Assembly: GCA_902470925.1 (NCBI GenBank) | Contig: CABRIF010000110.1 | Location: 1 to 7,610 of the forward strand | Source of the DNA: an uncultured Collinsella sp. | Lineage (GTDB): Bacteria; Actinomycetota; Coriobacteriia; Coriobacteriales; Coriobacteriaceae | DNA length: 7,610 nt | Direction of reading: 5' to 3' | Shown here: one piece after another, positions 1 through 5,199 of the stretch | Numbering within the stretch: the first letter of the stretch is position 1 | How the letters are laid out: each line of letters opens with the position of its first letter | The notes under the pieces: model-generated | Told to the model about the DNA's origin: nothing | The model's database searches: none | Seen by the model: the letters and a program-made list of their open reading frames with translations, nothing else | Made by a program: the position numbers and the translations under genes

Positions 1-51
1 AGGCGCCGCTAACGGAAAGCTGACAGCAAGCAGGAAACGCTGCTTGAAAAC

Positions 52-99
52 TGCGCGTGGGCGCCCCGGTACACGAGGGGCGCCCACGCGCATATGTAT
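52..99 (+). terminator. Strong 16-bp hairpin, possible terminator of an upstream gene
   Basis: Bases 52-67 and 77-92 are perfect inverted complements (16 bp, almost all G:C) with a 9-base loop. The sequence after it on the plus strand (TATGTATG) is only weakly T-rich. On the minus strand the hairpin is followed by GTTTTC, so termination could work in either direction. It most likely ends transcription from a gene left of the window and insulates the tRNA promoter. The poor T tract keeps confidence moderate. Confidence 0.5.
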
Positions 100-242
100 G
101 AGTGCCACACCGCGCTCCGTTATAAGACGCTCAGCTGCCCAGCGGACGTCCCATAAACTGGCGAAATCCTGGGAGATTCACAAGCTATCCACCGTTTACC
201 TGCGATGCGATACGCCCGAAGGCGTGTATTGTAGAAGAGTTA

Positions 243-272
243 TTGACACGATGCCGCAAGGCGGCGTACTAT
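243..272 (+). promoter_or_regulatory. Promoter of the tRNA-Tyr/Thr/Met-tuf operon
   Basis: A perfect -35 box TTGACA (243-248) is followed after 18 bases by TACTAT (267-272, 4 of 6 matches to TATAAT). Transcription would start near 279, giving a 5' leader of about 55 bases before tRNA-Tyr. The spacer contains a perfect 5-bp inverted repeat, GCCGC-AAG-GCGGC (253-265). No other promoter is visible before tuf, so this one probably drives all four genes. Confidence 0.6.
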
Positions 273-333
273 TCTCCTGCTTGCGAACGAGAAGCGGCAA
301 AAACCGCCCCTTGTTTGCAGGTATTGACAGACT

Positions 334-417
334 GGGGATGTGGCACAGCGGCAACTGCGGCGGACTGTAAATCCGCTCCCTCTGGGTTCATAGGTTCGAG
401 TCCTATCATCCCCACCA
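334..417 (+). tRNA. tRNA-Tyr (anticodon GTA)
   Basis: This is an 84-base class II tRNA with encoded CCA. The acceptor GGGGATG (334-340) pairs with CATCCCC (407-413), with discriminator A and CCA at 415-417. The anticodon stem GCGGA/TCCGC encloses the loop CTGTAAA, giving GTA. The variable arm (CCC-TCT-GGG) is long, as expected for bacterial tRNA-Tyr. The T arm has the usual TTCGAGT loop closed by ATAGG/CCTAT. It is the first of three tightly packed tRNAs, with only 5 bases before tRNA-Thr. Confidence 0.96.
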
Positions 418-422
418 GTCAG

Positions 423-498
423 GCCTGTATAGCTCAGTCGGTAGAGCACTTCGTTGGTAACGAAGAGGTCACCAGTTCAAGTCTGGTTGCAGGCTCCA
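423..498 (+). tRNA. tRNA-Thr (anticodon GGT)
   Basis: This is a 76-base tRNA. The acceptor GCCTGTA (423-429) pairs with TGCAGGC (488-494, one G:U), followed by discriminator T and encoded CCA. The anticodon stem CTTCG/CGAAG holds the loop TTGGTAA, giving GGT, which reads ACC and ACU. It lies 5 bases after tRNA-Tyr and 4 before tRNA-Met, so the three are surely processed from one precursor. Confidence 0.96.
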
Positions 499-502
499 CT
501 TT

Positions 503-579
503 GGCGGTGTAGCTCAGTTGGTCAGAGCGCACGGTTCATACCCGTGTTGTCACTGGTTCGAATCCAGTCACCGCTACCA
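503..579 (+). tRNA. tRNA-Met (anticodon CAT), elongator type
   Basis: This is a 77-base tRNA. The acceptor GGCGGTG (503-509) pairs with CACCGCT (569-575, terminal G:U), then A and CCA. The anticodon stem CACGG/CCGTG holds the loop TTCATAC, giving CAT. It lacks the initiator hallmarks: there are not three consecutive G:C pairs next to the loop and there is no 1-72 mismatch, so it is an elongator. A lysidine-modified tRNA-Ile(CAU) shares this anticodon and is less likely, but cannot be fully excluded by eye. Confidence 0.9.
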
Positions 580-582
580 GGT

Positions 583-661
583 AACTAAGGCGGCTTCCCT
601 TGGCAACAAGGGGGCCGCTTAGAGTTAAGGAAGGCGTAGCCCCAAACGGGGGCGACCTTAA
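583..661 (+). promoter_or_regulatory. Structured tuf leader between tRNA-Met and tuf
   Basis: The 95 bases between tRNA-Met and tuf can fold into two elements. The first is a long stem-loop (about 586-621) with the inner stem CCCTTG/CAAGGG (597-602/607-612) closed by a GCAA tetraloop of GNRA type and a lower stem GCGGC/GCCGC. The second pairs TTAAGG (625-630) with CCTTAA (656-661), which overlaps the start of the tuf ribosome-binding site (AAGGAGGAGG, 659-668). No T tract follows the first hairpin, so it is not a standard terminator. It may be an RNA-processing or stability element, or a translation control. Confidence 0.4.
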
Positions 662-674
662 GGAGGAGGGCTTC

Positions 675-1865
675 ATGGCCAAGGAAAAGTTCGAGCGCAC
701 CAAGCCGCATGTTAACATCGGCACCATCGGTCACGTTGACCATGGCAAGACGACCCTGACGGCAGCCATCACCAAGGTTCTCTCCGAGACCGAGGGCTGC
801 AAGGCCGACTTCACCGCGTTCGAGAACATCGACAAGGCTCCCGAGGAGCGCGAGCGTGGTATTACGATCTCCGTCGCCCACGTTGAGTACGAGACGGCCA
901 ACCGCCACTACGCTCACGTTGACTGCCCCGGCCACGCCGACTACGTCAAGAACATGATCTCCGGTGCTGCCCAGATGGACGGCGCTATCCTGGTCATCGC
1001 CGCCACCGACGGCCCGATGGCTCAGACCCGCGAGCACATTCTGCTCGCCCGTCAGGTCGGCGTTCCCTACATCGTCGTCTTCCTGAACAAGTGCGACATG
1101 GTCGACGATGACGAGCTCATCGACCTCGTCGAGATGGAGACCCGTGACCTGCTCTCCGAGTACGACTTCCCGGGCGACGACCTGCCGATCATCCGCGGTT
1201 CCGCTCTGGGCGCCCTCAACGGCGAGGCCAAGTGGATGGACGCCATCCGCGAGCTCATGGCTGCCGTCGACGAGTACATCCCGACCCCGGAGCGCGACAA
1301 CGAGAAGCCGTTCCTGATGGCTGTCGAGGACGTCATGACCATCTCCGGTCGTGGTACCGTTGCTACCGGTCGTGTCGAGCGCGGCGAGCTCAAGCTCAAC
1401 GACCAGGTCGAGATCGTCGGCATCAAGGAGACCGCTTCCTCCGTTGCCACCGGTATCGAGATGTTCCGTAAGTCCATGGACTTCTGCGAGGCTGGCGACA
1501 ACGTCGGTATCCTGCTCCGTGGCGTGAAGCGTGAGGACATCGAGCGCGGCCAGGTTCTGTGCAAGCCGGGTTCCGTTACCCCGCACACCCAGTTCACCGG
1601 CGAGATCTACGTTCTCACCAAGGAGGAGGGCGGCCGTCACACCCCGTTCTTCAACGGCTACCGTCCGCAGTTCTACTTCCGTACCACTGACGTGACCGGC
1701 TCCGTCAAGCTGCCCGAGGGCACCGAGATGGCCATGCCTGGTGACCACGTCACCATCGAGGGCGAGCTCATTCACCCGATCGCCATGGAGGAGGGCCTGC
1801 GCTTCGCTATCCGCGAGGGTGGTCACACCGTTGGTTCGGGCATCGTCTCCACCATCATCAAGTAA
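675..1865 (+). CDS. tuf: Translation elongation factor Tu
   Basis: EF-Tu is the GTPase that carries aminoacyl-tRNA to the ribosomal A site; it is cytosolic and very abundant. The product has 396 residues, the usual length. All G-domain motifs are present: GHVDHGKT (19-26), the switch I segment RGITI (61-65), DCPGH (83-87) and NKCD (138-141). Domains II and III follow, with RGTVATGRVERG around 226-237 and the C-terminal GSGIVSTIIK. The ATG at 675 was chosen because it gives the canonical MAKEKFERTKPH start and has an excellent AGGAGG 8 bases upstream; the open frame extends further left without a family match. The gene lies behind three tRNAs, like E. coli tufB, and is probably co-transcribed with them. 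Codon use is strongly biased towards C-ending codons, as expected for high expression. Confidence 0.99.
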   Translation: MAKEKFERTKPHVNIGTIGHVDHGKTTLTAAITKVLSETEGCKADFTAFENIDKAPEERERGITISVAHVEYETANRHYAHVDCPGHADYVKNMISGAAQMDGAILVIAATDGPMAQTREHILLARQVGVPYIVVFLNKCDMVDDDELIDLVEMETRDLLSEYDFPGDDLPIIRGSALGALNGEAKWMDAIRELMAAVDEYIPTPERDNEKPFLMAVEDVMTISGRGTVATGRVERGELKLNDQVEIVGIKETASSVATGIEMFRKSMDFCEAGDNVGILLRGVKREDIERGQVLCKPGSVTPHTQFTGEIYVLTKEEGGRHTPFFNGYRPQFYFRTTDVTGSVKLPEGTEMAMPGDHVTIEGELIHPIAMEEGLRFAIREGGHTVGSGIVSTIIK

Positions 1866-1888
1866 CAAACCGTTTATCGGTTGCTTGT

Positions 1889-1923
1889 AGAACCCGGTAC
1901 CTTTCGGGGTACCGGGTTCTTTT
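1889..1923 (+). terminator. Rho-independent terminator after tuf
   Basis: A perfect 13-bp stem (1889-1901 with 1908-1920, core ACCCGGTACC/GGTACCGGGT) has a 6-base loop TTTCGG. It runs straight into TTT, making a TTCTTTT stretch. It lies 24 bases after the tuf stop and separates the tRNA-tuf unit from the rpmG unit, which has its own promoter. Confidence 0.9.
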
Positions 1924-2020
1924 CCGGCTGTTCTCGCAACAGGCTGGCGGTTTGCATTGTCGTGCGTGCGCTGTAGATGTGGAACGAATCTGCAGAATAG
2001 GCACGGCAATACAGCCGGCA

Positions 2021-2050
2021 TTGACAGGATACGAAGCGACATGCTATCGT
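2021..2050 (+). promoter_or_regulatory. Promoter of the rpmG-trnW-secE-nusG unit
   Basis: A perfect -35 box TTGACA (2021-2026) and a -10 box TATCGT (2045-2050, 4 of 6 matches) are separated by 18 bases. Transcription should begin near 2057, about 40 bases before the rpmG start. It is the first promoter-like site after the tuf terminator. Confidence 0.6.
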
Positions 2051-2097
2051 AAACGACCGTGCCCGCACATGGGCGGTCAATGGAGGTTTCAGTTCAC

Positions 2098-2247
2098 ATG
2101 CGCACTATGGTTACCCTGGCTTGCACCGAGTGCAAGCGTCGTAATTACAACACGACGAAGAACAAGGCAAACATGCCTGATCGTATGGAGATCAAGAAGT
2201 ATTGCCCTTGGTGCCATAAGCACACCGTTCACAAAGAGACCCGTTAG
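2098..2247 (+). CDS. rpmG: 50S ribosomal protein L33
   Basis: L33 is a small protein of the large ribosomal subunit located near the E site. The product has 49 residues, normal for the family, and begins MRTMVTLACTECK. Two CxxC pairs (C9/C12 and C36/C39) form the zinc ribbon, so this is the zinc-containing C+ form. The family ending KKYCPWCHKHTVHKETR is intact. The ATG at 2098 gives the standard L33 start; GGAGG at 2082-2086 is 11 bases upstream, a little far but acceptable. An ATG at 2107 would remove the first three residues and is less likely. The longer open frame from 2059 lacks family similarity in its extra 13 residues. tRNA-Trp follows after 12 bases. Confidence 0.97.
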   Translation: MRTMVTLACTECKRRNYNTTKNKANMPDRMEIKKYCPWCHKHTVHKETR

Positions 2248-2259
2248 TCTCTTGTATAT

Positions 2260-2335
2260 ACGCCAGTAGTTCAATTGGTAGAGCATCGGTCTCCAAAACC
2301 GAGTGTTGAGGGTTCGAGTCCTTCCTGGCGTGCCA
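2260..2335 (+). tRNA. tRNA-Trp (anticodon CCA)
   Basis: This is a 76-base tRNA. The acceptor ACGCCAG (2260-2266) pairs perfectly with CTGGCGT (2325-2331), followed by discriminator G and encoded CCA. The anticodon stem TCGGT/ACCGA holds the loop CTCCAAA, giving CCA for UGG codons. The T loop TTCGAGT is standard. The gene is wedged between rpmG and secE on the same strand, so it must be cut out of a messenger RNA. A tRNA-Trp at this place in the rpmG-secE-nusG cluster is known from many bacteria. Confidence 0.97.
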
Positions 2336-2344
2336 GTCTTTTAT

Positions 2345-2376
2345 CCGTAAGCCTCCTCGCGAGGCTTACGGTTTCT
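2345..2376 (+). terminator. Hairpin between tRNA-Trp and secE, partial terminator or processing site
   Basis: CCGTAAGCCTC (2345-2355) pairs perfectly with GAGGCTTACGG (2361-2371) over 11 bp, with a 5-base loop, followed by TTTCT. It has the form of an intrinsic terminator but a short T tract. Only 31 bases remain before the secE start, with no promoter in them, so secE and nusG must rely on read-through. It probably lowers their expression relative to rpmG and tRNA-Trp, or protects the 3' end of the processed tRNA precursor. Confidence 0.65.
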
Positions 2377-2407
2377 ACGTTAAGCGCATAGCGCGGAGGT
2401 AAGGTCA

Positions 2408-2764
2408 ATGGCCAACAAGAAGAGCAGCAAGAAGAAGGCCGCTGAGGTCAGCGAGTCCAAGGCCGCTCCTGTGGCGGCTTCCAAAGCCCCGACCAAGAAG
2501 GCCGTTGCCGCCAAGCAGGCGCCCAAGCCGGCCAAGAAGGCTTCTAAGAGCAAGTCTGAGAAGCCCGGTTTCTTCGCTCGCACGAAGTCGTACTTCACCT
2601 CGGTTCGCTCCGAGATGAAGCGCGTGGTGTGGCCGAGCAAAAAGGACCTGCTGAACTACTCCGTTGCCGTGTGCGTCTCGCTGATTGTCGTAGGCGTTGT
2701 CATCGCCCTCCTCGATGCTGTGATCGGTCAGGGCCTGGTGCTCTTCGCCGGTCTGAGGGGGTAG
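2408..2764 (+). CDS. secE: Preprotein translocase subunit SecE
   Basis: SecE is the essential small membrane subunit that clamps SecY in the SecYEG translocon. The product has 118 residues. The SecE signature lies near 69-84 (EMKRVVWPSKKDLLNY), with the W-P-S triad at 75-77, followed by one transmembrane helix at about 85-107. This is the single-helix form typical of Gram-positives and actinobacteria. Residues 1-52 form an extra Lys/Ala/Pro/Ser-rich tail with no predicted fold, facing the cytosol, so the protein is about twice the length of minimal 60-residue SecE proteins. The ATG has GGAGG 8 bases upstream. nusG starts 3 bases after the secE stop, in the classic secE-nusG order. Confidence 0.95.
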   Translation: MANKKSSKKKAAEVSESKAAPVAASKAPTKKAVAAKQAPKPAKKASKSKSEKPGFFARTKSYFTSVRSEMKRVVWPSKKDLLNYSVAVCVSLIVVGVVIALLDAVIGQGLVLFAGLRG

Positions 2765-2767
2765 CAG

Positions 2768-3307
2768 ATGTCCAAGCGTTGGTACGTTGTCCACACCTAT
2801 TCGGGATATGAGAACCGCGTGAAGTCCGATCTCGAGCATCGCATCGAGACCATGGGCATGCAGGACCGTATCTTCGATATTCAGATCCCCACCGAGCGTG
2901 TTACCGAGATCAAAGAGGGCGGTAAGCGCGATACCAAGGATTCCAAGATCTTCCCGGGCTATGTGCTCGTTCGCATGGAGATGGACGATGACTCTTGGAC
3001 CTGCGTGCGCAACACCCCCGGCGTCACCGGTTTCCTCGGCGGCAACGGCAACAAGCCCGCTCCGCTCTCGCGCGATGAGTTTAACAAGATGATGCGCAAG
3101 AGCGATCCGTCGGGCGCGCCCAAGCGTACCGCTGTCAACATCGAGGTCGGCACCATGGTCCGCGTAACCTCCGGCCCGCTAGCCGATTTCGATGGCGAGG
3201 TATCCGAGGTCAACGCCGAGGCCGGCAAGATCAAGGTCTCCCTCATAATCTTCGGTCGCGAGACCCCGGTCGAGCTCACGTTCGACCAGATCGCCGTTAT
3301 CTCCTAG
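2768..3307 (+). CDS. nusG: Transcription termination/antitermination factor NusG
   Basis: NusG binds the clamp of RNA polymerase, affects pausing and Rho action, and couples transcription to translation. The product has 179 residues, close to the E. coli length. The N-terminal NGN domain spans roughly 4-105, starting with WYVVHTYSGYENRV and including IFPGYVLVRM at 61-70. The C-terminal KOW domain covers about 127-179, with VRVTSGPLADFDGEV in its core. The start is fixed by the conserved beginning and by a purine-rich GAGGGGG at 2755-2761 inside the end of secE. The 3-base gap implies translational coupling with secE. A 118-base gap to rplK follows, where I see no clear promoter or terminator. 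Confidence 0.97.
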   Translation: MSKRWYVVHTYSGYENRVKSDLEHRIETMGMQDRIFDIQIPTERVTEIKEGGKRDTKDSKIFPGYVLVRMEMDDDSWTCVRNTPGVTGFLGGNGNKPAPLSRDEFNKMMRKSDPSGAPKRTAVNIEVGTMVRVTSGPLADFDGEVSEVNAEAGKIKVSLIIFGRETPVELTFDQIAVIS

Positions 3308-3425
3308 CGGCTCCTTTGGTTTCCCGCGCTGCTCGTTTCGCTGCAGACCGCTCATCTGCTGCGTGCTTCTAGCGTGCCCGCGCTGGTCACATAGTTTCAC
3401 GTGATTGCGTTTAGGAAGGTTCGAC

Positions 3426-3854
3426 ATGGCTGAGAAGAAAATCGCCACCGTCATCAAGCTTCAGATTCCGGCCGGTCAGGCCAACCCGGCTCCTCCGGTG
3501 GGTCCTGCCCTCGGTGCCGCCCAGGTCAACATCATGCAGTTCTGCCAGGCGTTCAACGCCGCTACGCAGGACAAGATGGGCGACATCATCCCCGTGGTCA
3601 TCTCCGTCTACGAGGACCGTTCGTTCGACTTCGTCACCAAGACCCCGCCGGCGGCTCACCTCATCAAGAAGGAGCTCAAGCTGAAGAGCGGTTCCGCCGT
3701 TCCGCAGCGTGACAAGGTTGGCGAGCTCTCCCAGGAGCAGCTCACCAAGATCGCCGAGATCAAGATGCCCGACCTCAACGCGAACGACATCGATGCCGCC
3801 AATAAGATCGTGGCCGGCACCGCTCGTTCCATGGGCGTCACCATCGCCGAGTAG
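3426..3854 (+). CDS. rplK: 50S ribosomal protein L11
   Basis: L11 binds the GTPase-associated region of 23S rRNA at the stalk base and takes part in factor-dependent GTP hydrolysis and stringent response sensing. The product has 142 residues, the family norm. The N-terminal domain carries the proline-rich segment NPAPPVGPALG (about 20-30), where thiopeptide-binding prolines sit in this family. The C-terminal rRNA-binding domain ends with GTARSMGVTIAE. The ATG at 3426 gives the standard MAEKKIATVIKLQ start with AGGAAGG 6 bases upstream; a TTG 21 bases earlier adds a non-family extension. rplA follows after 91 bases that hold a candidate L1-binding RNA. Confidence 0.97.
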   Translation: MAEKKIATVIKLQIPAGQANPAPPVGPALGAAQVNIMQFCQAFNAATQDKMGDIIPVVISVYEDRSFDFVTKTPPAAHLIKKELKLKSGSAVPQRDKVGELSQEQLTKIAEIKMPDLNANDIDAANKIVAGTARSMGVTIAE

Positions 3855-3881
3855 CTCGCTCGTCGGTATTTGTTTGTAACC

Positions 3882-3896
3882 CGCGCATTCTGCGCG
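3882..3896 (+). repeat. Small hairpin in the rplK-rplA gap
   Basis: CGCGCA (3882-3887) and TGCGCG (3891-3896) form a perfect 6-bp stem with a TTC loop, 5 bases upstream of the candidate L1 site. No T tract follows, so it is not a terminator. It may stack on or help fold the regulatory hairpin. Confidence 0.4.
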
Positions 3897-3901
3897 ATCG
3901 A

Positions 3902-3932
3902 TGTGGGAGGGCATGTGCCCGTTGGTACCACA
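3902..3932 (+). promoter_or_regulatory. Candidate ribosomal protein L1 binding site (autoregulatory leader of rplA)
   Basis: TGTGG (3902-3906) pairs with CCACA (3928-3932). Inside lies an asymmetric internal loop, GA on the 5' side and GTTGGTA on the 3' side, then the stem GGGC/GCCC (3909-3912/3917-3920) with the loop ATGT. The strand GTGGGAGG and the returning TACCAC match the L1 site of 23S rRNA as I remember it (E. coli GGTGGGAGGC and ATACCACC). The outer stem directly abuts the rplA ribosome-binding site AGGAGGT (3932-3938). L1 binding would therefore block initiation on its own message, as L1 does in the E. coli L11 operon, although there the site precedes rplK. Confidence 0.7.
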
Positions 3933-3945
3933 GGAGGTGTTCACT

Positions 3946-4656
3946 ATGGCACAGAAGCATGGTAAGAATTTCCGCGCCGCGGCCGCCAAGGTTGATTCCG
4001 CGAAGCTGTATGCGCCCGTTGAGGCTCTGAAGCTCGTGAAGGAGATCTCCGTCGCCAAGTTCGACGAGACCGTTGAGGTTCACTTCCGCCTGGGCGTTGA
4101 CACCCGCAAGGCCGATCAGAACATTCGCGGTTCCATCTCTCTGCCCCACGGCACCGGCAAGACCGTTCGCGTTGCCGTGTTCGCTGAGGGTGCTCAGGCC
4201 GAGCAGGCTCAGGAGGCCGGTGCCGACATCGTTGGTTCCGACGATCTGATCGCCGCCATCCAGAACGGCGAGATCAACTTCGACGCCGCCATCGCCACCC
4301 CGATGATGATGGCCAAGGTCGGCCGCATCGGTAAGATCCTCGGCCCCCGCGGTCTCATGCCGAACCCCAAGCTCGGCACCGTGACCATGGAGGTCGCCAA
4401 GATGGTCTCCGAGCTCAAGGCCGGTCGTGTGGAGTACCGTGCTGACCGTTACGGCATCTGCCACGTGCCGCTGGGTCGCGTGTCCTTCGACATCGAGAAG
4501 CTCGTTGAGAACTATGGCGCGCTCTACACCGAGATCCTCCGCGTGAAGCCCTCCTCCGCGAAGGGTAAGTACGTCAAGAGCGTTTCCGTCTCTTCCACGA
4601 TGGGCCCCGGCGTCAAGGTCGATGCTGCCATCCAGCGCAACTTCATGGAGGCCTAA
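3946..4656 (+). CDS. rplA: 50S ribosomal protein L1
   Basis: L1 forms the mobile L1 stalk of the large subunit, helps release deacylated tRNA from the E site, and represses its own operon by binding mRNA. The product has 236 residues, within the usual range. The family signature is at about 122-145 (KVGRIGKILGPRGLMPNPK and the following LGT). Domain I is split between the N and C ends, with the second domain inserted at about 68-160. The ATG at 3946 gives the standard MAQKHGKNFR start with AGGAGGT 7 bases upstream; the longer frame from 3901 would read through the L1-site hairpin and is not conserved protein. The gene is followed by a strong terminator rather than by rplJ-rplL, so the L10/L12 genes must be elsewhere or under separate control. 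Confidence 0.97.
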   Translation: MAQKHGKNFRAAAAKVDSAKLYAPVEALKLVKEISVAKFDETVEVHFRLGVDTRKADQNIRGSISLPHGTGKTVRVAVFAEGAQAEQAQEAGADIVGSDDLIAAIQNGEINFDAAIATPMMMAKVGRIGKILGPRGLMPNPKLGTVTMEVAKMVSELKAGRVEYRADRYGICHVPLGRVSFDIEKLVENYGALYTEILRVKPSSAKGKYVKSVSVSSTMGPGVKVDAAIQRNFMEA

Positions 4657-4685
4657 GGTCTTCTTACAGCATCCAAGTTGCTGAG

Positions 4686-4718
4686 CACCCGGTTCGCACG
4701 CGCGAGCCGGGTGTTTTT
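4686..4718 (+). terminator. Rho-independent terminator after rplA
   Basis: CACCCGGTTCGC (4686-4697) pairs with GCGAGCCGGGTG (4702-4713) over 12 bp with one G:U, has the 4-base loop ACGC and is followed by TTTTT. It lies 29 bases after the rplA stop. It ends the ribosomal unit and separates it from padR. Confidence 0.93.
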
Positions 4719-4766
4719 GTATGTACCGATTGAGCGGCTGTTGATCACGAAAATGGGATGCAGAGG

Positions 4767-4784
4767 CTATTCTCAATCGAATAG
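4767..4784 (+). promoter_or_regulatory. Inverted repeat upstream of padR, candidate operator
   Basis: CTATTC-tcaatc-GAATAG is a perfect 6-bp inverted repeat with a 6-base spacer, lying just upstream of the proposed padR -35 box. Its centre is 27 bp from the centre of the second dyad at 4795-4810. It may be a second operator or the site of another regulator; the sequence alone does not tell which. Confidence 0.4.
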
Positions 4785-4788
4785 TATA

Positions 4789-4817
4789 TCGACACACATA
4801 GTACTGTGTGATAGAGT
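4789..4817 (+). promoter_or_regulatory. padR promoter with an operator-like dyad in its spacer
   Basis: TCGACA (4789-4794, 5 of 6 matches to the -35 consensus) and TAGAGT (4812-4817, 4 of 6 matches to the -10 consensus) are separated by 17 bases. The spacer is almost filled by the near-palindrome CACATAGTACTGTGTG (4795-4810; 7 of 8 symmetric pairs). PadR proteins usually bind short inverted arms about 8 bases apart and often sit on their own promoter, and ACAC-8-GTGT at 4794-4809 has that spacing. Autorepression by the adjacent padR is thus likely but unproven. Confidence 0.5.
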
Positions 4818-4848
4818 AATCTCGTCAGCAACCAAGGGGAGGTGACCC

Positions 4849-5199
4849 ATGGCAGCACGGGATGCCGTCAGCGACTTGATACGTGGCAACATCGATGCGA
4901 TCATCCTCTGCACGCTTTCGACGTCGGACAGCTACGGCTACGAGATCTTGAAGGAGATCGCGAGCACGAGCCGCGGGGAGTACGAGATGAAGGAGCCCTC
5001 GCTCTACACGAGCCTCAAGCGTCTGGAGCGCGCGGGGTTCGTGGAGAGCTACTGGGGGAGCGAGACGCAAGGGGCTCGCCGCAAGTACTACCGCATCACC
5101 CCGACGGGCTCAAGCGAGCTTGCGGAGGCGACGGACCGATGGGTGCATGTGCGTCGCATTATCGACCGTCTATTGAAGCAGGAAGGGGAAGCGCAATGA
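4849..5199 (+). CDS. PadR-family transcriptional regulator
   Basis: This is a cytosolic DNA-binding protein of the PadR winged-helix family, usually repressors that respond to small molecules or partner proteins. The product has 116 residues, matching the short PadR subfamily 2 (one winged helix plus a C-terminal dimerisation helix). The family pattern is clear: YGYEILKEI (29-37), the recognition-helix region EPSLYTSLKRLERAGFVES (49-67), the wing ARRKYYRITPTG (76-87) and a helix to about 110. The ATG at 4849 has GGGGAGGT 5 bases upstream. The stop overlaps the next start (ATGA), so the two proteins are translationally coupled and very probably act together. Likely autoregulated through the dyad in its promoter. 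Other targets are unknown. Confidence 0.93.
   Translation: MAARDAVSDLIRGNIDAIILCTLSTSDSYGYEILKEIASTSRGEYEMKEPSLYTSLKRLERAGFVESYWGSETQGARRKYYRITPTGSSELAEATDRWVHVRRIIDRLLKQEGEAQ

Larger units (their letters stand above)
1..333. other. Non-coding region upstream of the tRNA-tuf operon
   Basis: I see no convincing gene here. The only sizeable open frame (44-370) runs into tRNA-Tyr, has no good ribosome-binding site and shows no recognisable protein. The first 12 bases could be the last codons of a gene lying to the left (three Arg codons and TAA), but this cannot be supported. The stretch holds a small hairpin at 27-46 (CAAGCAG/CTGCTTG), a strong 16-bp hairpin at 52-92 and the promoter of the tRNA genes at 243-272. 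Confidence 0.6.

Noticed and set aside
324..329. Second TTGACA just before tRNA-Tyr as a promoter
   Set aside because: Its -10 region would fall inside the tRNA, so it could not express a complete tRNA-Tyr. No fitting -10 box is seen.
44..370. Open frame of 108 codons upstream of and into tRNA-Tyr
   Set aside because: It overlaps a certain tRNA gene, lacks a ribosome-binding site and shows no protein-like pattern; the start lies in the strong hairpin region.
503..579. Reading the CAT-anticodon tRNA as the initiator
   Set aside because: The anticodon stem lacks three consecutive G:C pairs and the acceptor end is paired, unlike initiator tRNAs.
585..2042. Long minus-strand open frame (485 codons) opposite tuf
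   Set aside because: It mirrors tuf codons: GC-rich genes with C-ending codons leave the antisense frame open. The product is low-complexity and unlike known proteins.
3308..3425. A terminator or a second L1 site between nusG and rplK
   Set aside because: Only a 5-bp GCAGA/TCTGC hairpin is visible (3343-3359), with no T tract and no GTGGGAGG-like strand.
3838..4797. Minus-strand open frame opposite rplA
   Set aside because: It is an antisense shadow of rplA, spans the rplA terminator and has no ribosome-binding site.
4842..5195. Longer N terminus (118 residues) for the membrane protein, starting at a GTG within the padR ribosome-binding site
   Set aside because: These codons are padR read in another frame; the ATGA overlap and ribosome-binding site at 5196 give the natural start.
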